Below are positions 6,913-8,763 of a DNA stretch of 8,763 bases, one piece after another. Position numbers and translations under genes: made by a program. The number at the start of each line of letters is the position of its first letter. Position 1 is the stretch's first letter. Origin of the DNA: Paracoccaceae bacterium (GTDB lineage: Bacteria; Pseudomonadota; Alphaproteobacteria; Rhodobacterales; Rhodobacteraceae); NCBI GenBank assembly GCA_024742655.1, contig JANSYB010000059.1:1-8763 (forward strand). Reading direction: 5' to 3'. The notes beneath the pieces are model-generated. The model searched no databases. It was given only the letters and a program-made list of their open reading frames with translations, and had not been told where the DNA came from.

Positions 6913-7560
6913 ATGATCATTTCTGGCGGCCGCAATTACATATTCGTCCATATTCCCAAGACGGGCGGCACCTCGATGGCGCTCGCTCTCGAGGCGCGCG
7001 CCACGAAGGACGACATTCTGATCGGGGACACGCCCAAGGCGATCCGGCGCCGTGCGCGTCTGGATGGGGCCGATGCGGCGGGAAAACTCTGGAAACACTC
7101 GATGCTGGCCGACATAGACGGGCTGGTTCAGCTTGATCAGATACAGGCCGCTTTCTGCTTCACGATGGTCCGCAATCCCTGGGACAGAATGGTCAGCTAC
7201 TATCATTGGCTCCGAGAGCAAAGTTTTCGGCATCCCGCGGTCGAGCTTTCCAAGTCGAGTGATTTCTCGGGCTTTGTAAATGCGCTTCAGACGCGTATTT
7301 CCTTCGCGCAGGCTCCCTATCAGCGCTACATGAGCGCGTCCGATGGCGCGGAATACTGCCGCCTCTACATCCGGCTCGAGAATCTCGAAGAGGATACCGG
7401 ACCGCTATGGGATCATCTTGGCTTCCGGCTCGATCTTCCGGTGGTCAACCGCTCCAATCGGGACAGGGACTACCGATCGTACTATTCGGATGCCGATGCG
7501 GATCTGGTCTCGAAGTTCTGCGCGCGCGACATCGAACGGTTCGGCTACGCGTTCTCGTGA
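6913..7560 (+). CDS. Small PAPS-dependent sulfotransferase (Sulfotransfer_2-like)
   Basis: The 215-residue protein should transfer sulfate from 3'-phosphoadenylyl sulfate to an unidentified acceptor. The 5'-phosphosulfate loop FVHIPKTGGTS is at residues 11-21 and the 3'-phosphate block FTMVRNPWDRMVSYY at 83-97, both textbook for the family. The C-terminal part has the usual pattern of LENLEED (155-161), a WDHLGF segment, and DIERFGYAF at the end. No signal peptide or membrane segment is visible, so it is probably cytoplasmic. The ATG at 6913 is the only upstream option, because an in-frame TAG lies at 6901-6903. It has no clear Shine-Dalgarno sequence nearby (only TTCGGG), so expression may be weak or the leader short. 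No glycan-synthesis, PAPS-synthesis or transporter gene lies beside it. In related bacteria such genes often act on polysaccharide or small molecules, but the acceptor here is unknown. Confidence 0.88.
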   Translation: MIISGGRNYIFVHIPKTGGTSMALALEARATKDDILIGDTPKAIRRRARLDGADAAGKLWKHSMLADIDGLVQLDQIQAAFCFTMVRNPWDRMVSYYHWLREQSFRHPAVELSKSSDFSGFVNALQTRISFAQAPYQRYMSASDGAEYCRLYIRLENLEEDTGPLWDHLGFRLDLPVVNRSNRDRDYRSYYSDADADLVSKFCARDIERFGYAFS

Positions 7561-7593
7561 GAGTTTGTCGCAAATTTGAATATGGTTTTTCAG

Positions 7594-7605
7594 ATCACCG
7601 GTGAT
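7594..7605. promoter_or_regulatory. 12-bp perfect palindrome ATCACCGGTGAT
   Basis: ATCACCGGTGAT is a perfect 12-bp dyad 34 bases past the sulfotransferase stop and 127 bases before the Hint gene. A smaller palindrome, CAAATTTG, lies at 7571-7578 and a T-run at 7586-7590. The T-run is on the wrong side for a plus-strand terminator, so an operator for a dimeric regulator is the more natural reading. No known consensus is recognised. Confidence 0.3.
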
Positions 7606-7683
7606 TGAACACGCAGGCGGGACAATGCCCCATTTCCGCCCCTTTCCCGACCAAGGTCCGTCCAGAGAATCACCCCAGATGGT

Positions 7684-7712
7684 CTTGTCTGCACAAGCCG
7701 GCTGCCACCGGC
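7684..7712 (+). promoter_or_regulatory. Two tandem small hairpins in the leader of the Hint gene
   Basis: CTTGT/ACAAG (7684-7688 and 7693-7697, 4-base loop) overlaps by one base GCCGG/CCGGC (7697-7701 and 7708-7712, 6-base loop). Both stems are 5 bp and sit just upstream of the ribosome site AAGGGGAAG. They could tune leader stability or be chance. The rest of the 171-bp spacer shows no gene and no convincing -35/-10 pair. Confidence 0.2.
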
Positions 7713-7731
7713 GATACCAAGGGGAAGAACC

Positions 7732-8415
7732 ATGTTCGGTTGGATATCTGCACGTTCCGGCGAGGGCCGGCCGACGCTCAAAAATGGCGCTGACGTGGCG
7801 CACGGGACGGGTGGCGGCGAATCCGGTCTTATCTCGGGGACACGCGTTGCCACCGCGATGGGCTGGCGCCCGGTCGAGGCGATCGCCGAGGGCGACAAGG
7901 TTCTGACGTTCGATGCGGGGCTGCAAAACGTGACCCGTGTAACGCGCCTGCGTCTCTGGGACGAAGAGACGACCTGCCCGCGTGAATTCTGGCCGCTCGA
8001 GGTGCCCGCCGGTGCGCTTGGCAACCGCGAGGTCATGCATCTTTTGCCCAGCCAGACCGTGATGGTCGAAAGTGACACGGCCGAGGATCTCTACGGGGAT
8101 CCCTTCTCGCTCATTCCGGCGCGGGCCATGCACGGCGTGCGGGGCATCGGGCGCGTTCCGCCCAATGCCGAGGCCGAGGTGATCCTGCTGCATTTTGCCG
8201 AAGAACAGATCGTCTTTGCCAATAACGGCGCGCTGTTCCATTGCCCTTCGTCGCGCGATATCCTGACCTGCGCCTACGAGACAGCGGGAGAGCCGTTCTA
8301 TTCGATCCTGCCGATGGACGAGGCACGTTTTCTTGCTGTTCAACTCAATGAAGAGCCCGCCGCCTCCAGCACGACAGCCCCACAAGAGTTCTGGGCGGCG
8401 GCGGCCCCCGCCTGA
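7732..8415 (+). CDS. Hint-domain protein with substituted catalytic residues
   Basis: The 227-residue product carries a Hedgehog/intein-like (Hint_2-type) fold at about residues 32-172. SGTRVATAMGWRPVEAIAEGD (35-55) matches the opening GT-(R/K)-(I/V)-AT...PVE-x-(I/L)-x-x-GD of that family. VPAGALGN (91-98), YGDPFSLIPARAM (121-133) and VFANNGALF (161-169) match later blocks. The expected nucleophilic Cys four residues before GT is Gly32, the His of the usual PQHRVLV block is replaced (PSQTVMV, Gln108), and the usual D-R-H is E-E-Q (157-159). Autoprocessing is therefore unlikely. The N-terminal 30 residues are Gly-rich without a signal peptide. The tail after about 205 is Ala/Pro-rich. An AAGGGGAAG ribosome site about 4 bases before the ATG supports the start. 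The function is unknown. The gene is followed at once by a strong terminator, so it is probably monocistronic or the last gene of a unit. Confidence 0.82.
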   Translation: MFGWISARSGEGRPTLKNGADVAHGTGGGESGLISGTRVATAMGWRPVEAIAEGDKVLTFDAGLQNVTRVTRLRLWDEETTCPREFWPLEVPAGALGNREVMHLLPSQTVMVESDTAEDLYGDPFSLIPARAMHGVRGIGRVPPNAEAEVILLHFAEEQIVFANNGALFHCPSSRDILTCAYETAGEPFYSILPMDEARFLAVQLNEEPAASSTTAPQEFWAAAAPA

Positions 8416-8436
8416 GACAACACAACGCTTCACATG

Positions 8437-8474
8437 AAAAACCCGCGTGGGCCAGGGGGGCCCCGCGGGTTTTT
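8437..8474. terminator. Strong bidirectional intrinsic terminator
   Basis: AAAAACCCGC (8437-8446) pairs perfectly with GCGGGTTTTT (8465-8474). Inside, G8447 and GGGCC (8449-8453) pair with GGCCC plus C8464, with T8448 bulged and a 5-base loop at 8454-8458. The GC-rich stem has a T-run on its 3' side on both strands, so it can end both the Hint transcript and the convergent FadJ-type transcript. Confidence 0.93.
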
Positions 8475-8493
8475 CATTGTTGGGGCGGCCTGG

Positions 8494-8763
8494 CTAAGCG
8501 GCGTTCTGCGCGTCCGAGAACCGGCTGTAGAAGCTCTGGTTGCGATCCGCCATCTCGCGCAGCAGGGCGGGCGTGGCAAAGCGCGGGCCATGAGCCTCGG
8601 CCAACTGGTCGCAGCGTTCGGCCGCATAGGGTGTGCCGATGATATCGAGCCACGCGAACGGCCCACCCGACCACGGCGCGAAGCCCCAGGCCAGGATCGC
8701 GCCGACATCGCCTTCGCGGATATCCTCCAGCACGCCTTCCTCAAGCGCGCGCACGGCCTCCAG
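8494..8763 (-). CDS. 3-hydroxyacyl-CoA dehydrogenase, FadJ/FadB-type, C-terminal end (5' end outside window)
   Basis: The last 89 residues of a beta-oxidation protein are visible, in frame to the window edge. LEAVRALEEGVLEDIREGDVG, followed by WGFAPWSGGPFAWLDIIG, is the characteristic closing helix region of the 3-hydroxyacyl-CoA dehydrogenase C-terminal domain in the bifunctional FadJ/FadB enzymes, where the glycine-rich GFAPWSGGP loop is strongly conserved. The full enzyme would combine enoyl-CoA hydratase and NAD-dependent 3-hydroxyacyl-CoA dehydrogenase activity, but neither active site is in the window. A single-function dehydrogenase cannot be excluded, although the sequence fits the roughly 730-residue bifunctional form better. 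The stop lies 19 bases from the shared terminator. With the acyl-CoA synthetase nearby it suggests a fatty-acid degradation neighbourhood. Confidence 0.88.
   Translation of the reverse strand: MEAVRALEEGVLEDIREGDVGAILAWGFAPWSGGPFAWLDIIGTPYAAERCDQLAEAHGPRFATPALLREMADRNQSFYSRFSDAQNAA

Noticed and set aside
7405..8433. A 342-codon minus-strand frame spanning the sulfotransferase end, the spacer and the Hint gene.
   Set aside because: It crosses two supported plus-strand genes and their spacer, and its product has no recognisable domain.
1..8763. CRISPR arrays, transposases, phage or toxin-antitoxin genes, tRNA or rRNA.
   Set aside because: I looked on both strands for regularly spaced repeats, terminal inverted repeats, integrase or transposase motifs and cloverleaf-like sequences, and saw none.

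Overview
The window looks like chromosomal DNA of a marine alphaproteobacterium of the Rhodobacterales (Roseobacter group). This is inferred from high GC with strong GC bias at third codon positions, from protein similarity recalled from that group, and from the combination of a deo/upp salvage block, a Hint-domain protein, a small sulfotransferase and many acyl-CoA enzymes. No database search was possible.

Layout. At the left (about 1-2581, + strand) lies a nucleoside-salvage block: the C-terminal half of thymidine phosphorylase (deoA), phosphopentomutase (deoB, translationally coupled to deoA by overlapping stop and start) and uracil phosphoribosyltransferase (upp, 85 bp further on). Together they release free base from deoxynucleosides, move the pentose phosphate towards glycolysis and recapture uracil as UMP. 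Next comes a secreted SPOR-domain cell-envelope protein (2646-4031, +) behind a short AT-rich leader. It meets a convergent two-gene minus-strand block over a compact inverted repeat. That block holds an AMP-forming acyl-CoA synthetase (6783 to 5155) and, downstream of it, a membrane-anchored protein (5081 to 4056) that resembles an M48-type peptidase domain whose HExxH zinc site has been lost.

A 129-bp divergent region separates the acyl-CoA synthetase from a stand-alone PAPS-dependent sulfotransferase (6913-7560, +). A 171-bp spacer with a 12-bp perfect palindrome and two small tandem hairpins precedes a Hint-domain protein (7732-8415, +), whose nucleophilic Cys and conserved His positions all appear substituted. 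A strong A-run/T-run bidirectional terminator then separates it from the convergent 3' end of a FadJ/FadB-type 3-hydroxyacyl-CoA dehydrogenase (8763 to 8494, -), cut by the window edge.

Most of the window is ordinary housekeeping metabolism. I see no CRISPR array, tRNA, rRNA, insertion sequence, phage gene or clear defence system, and no gene-free stretch longer than about 171 bp. The most interesting items are two apparent pseudoenzymes: the HExxH-less M48-like protein and the catalytically degenerate Hint protein. They are families worth characterising rather than a demonstrated new system.
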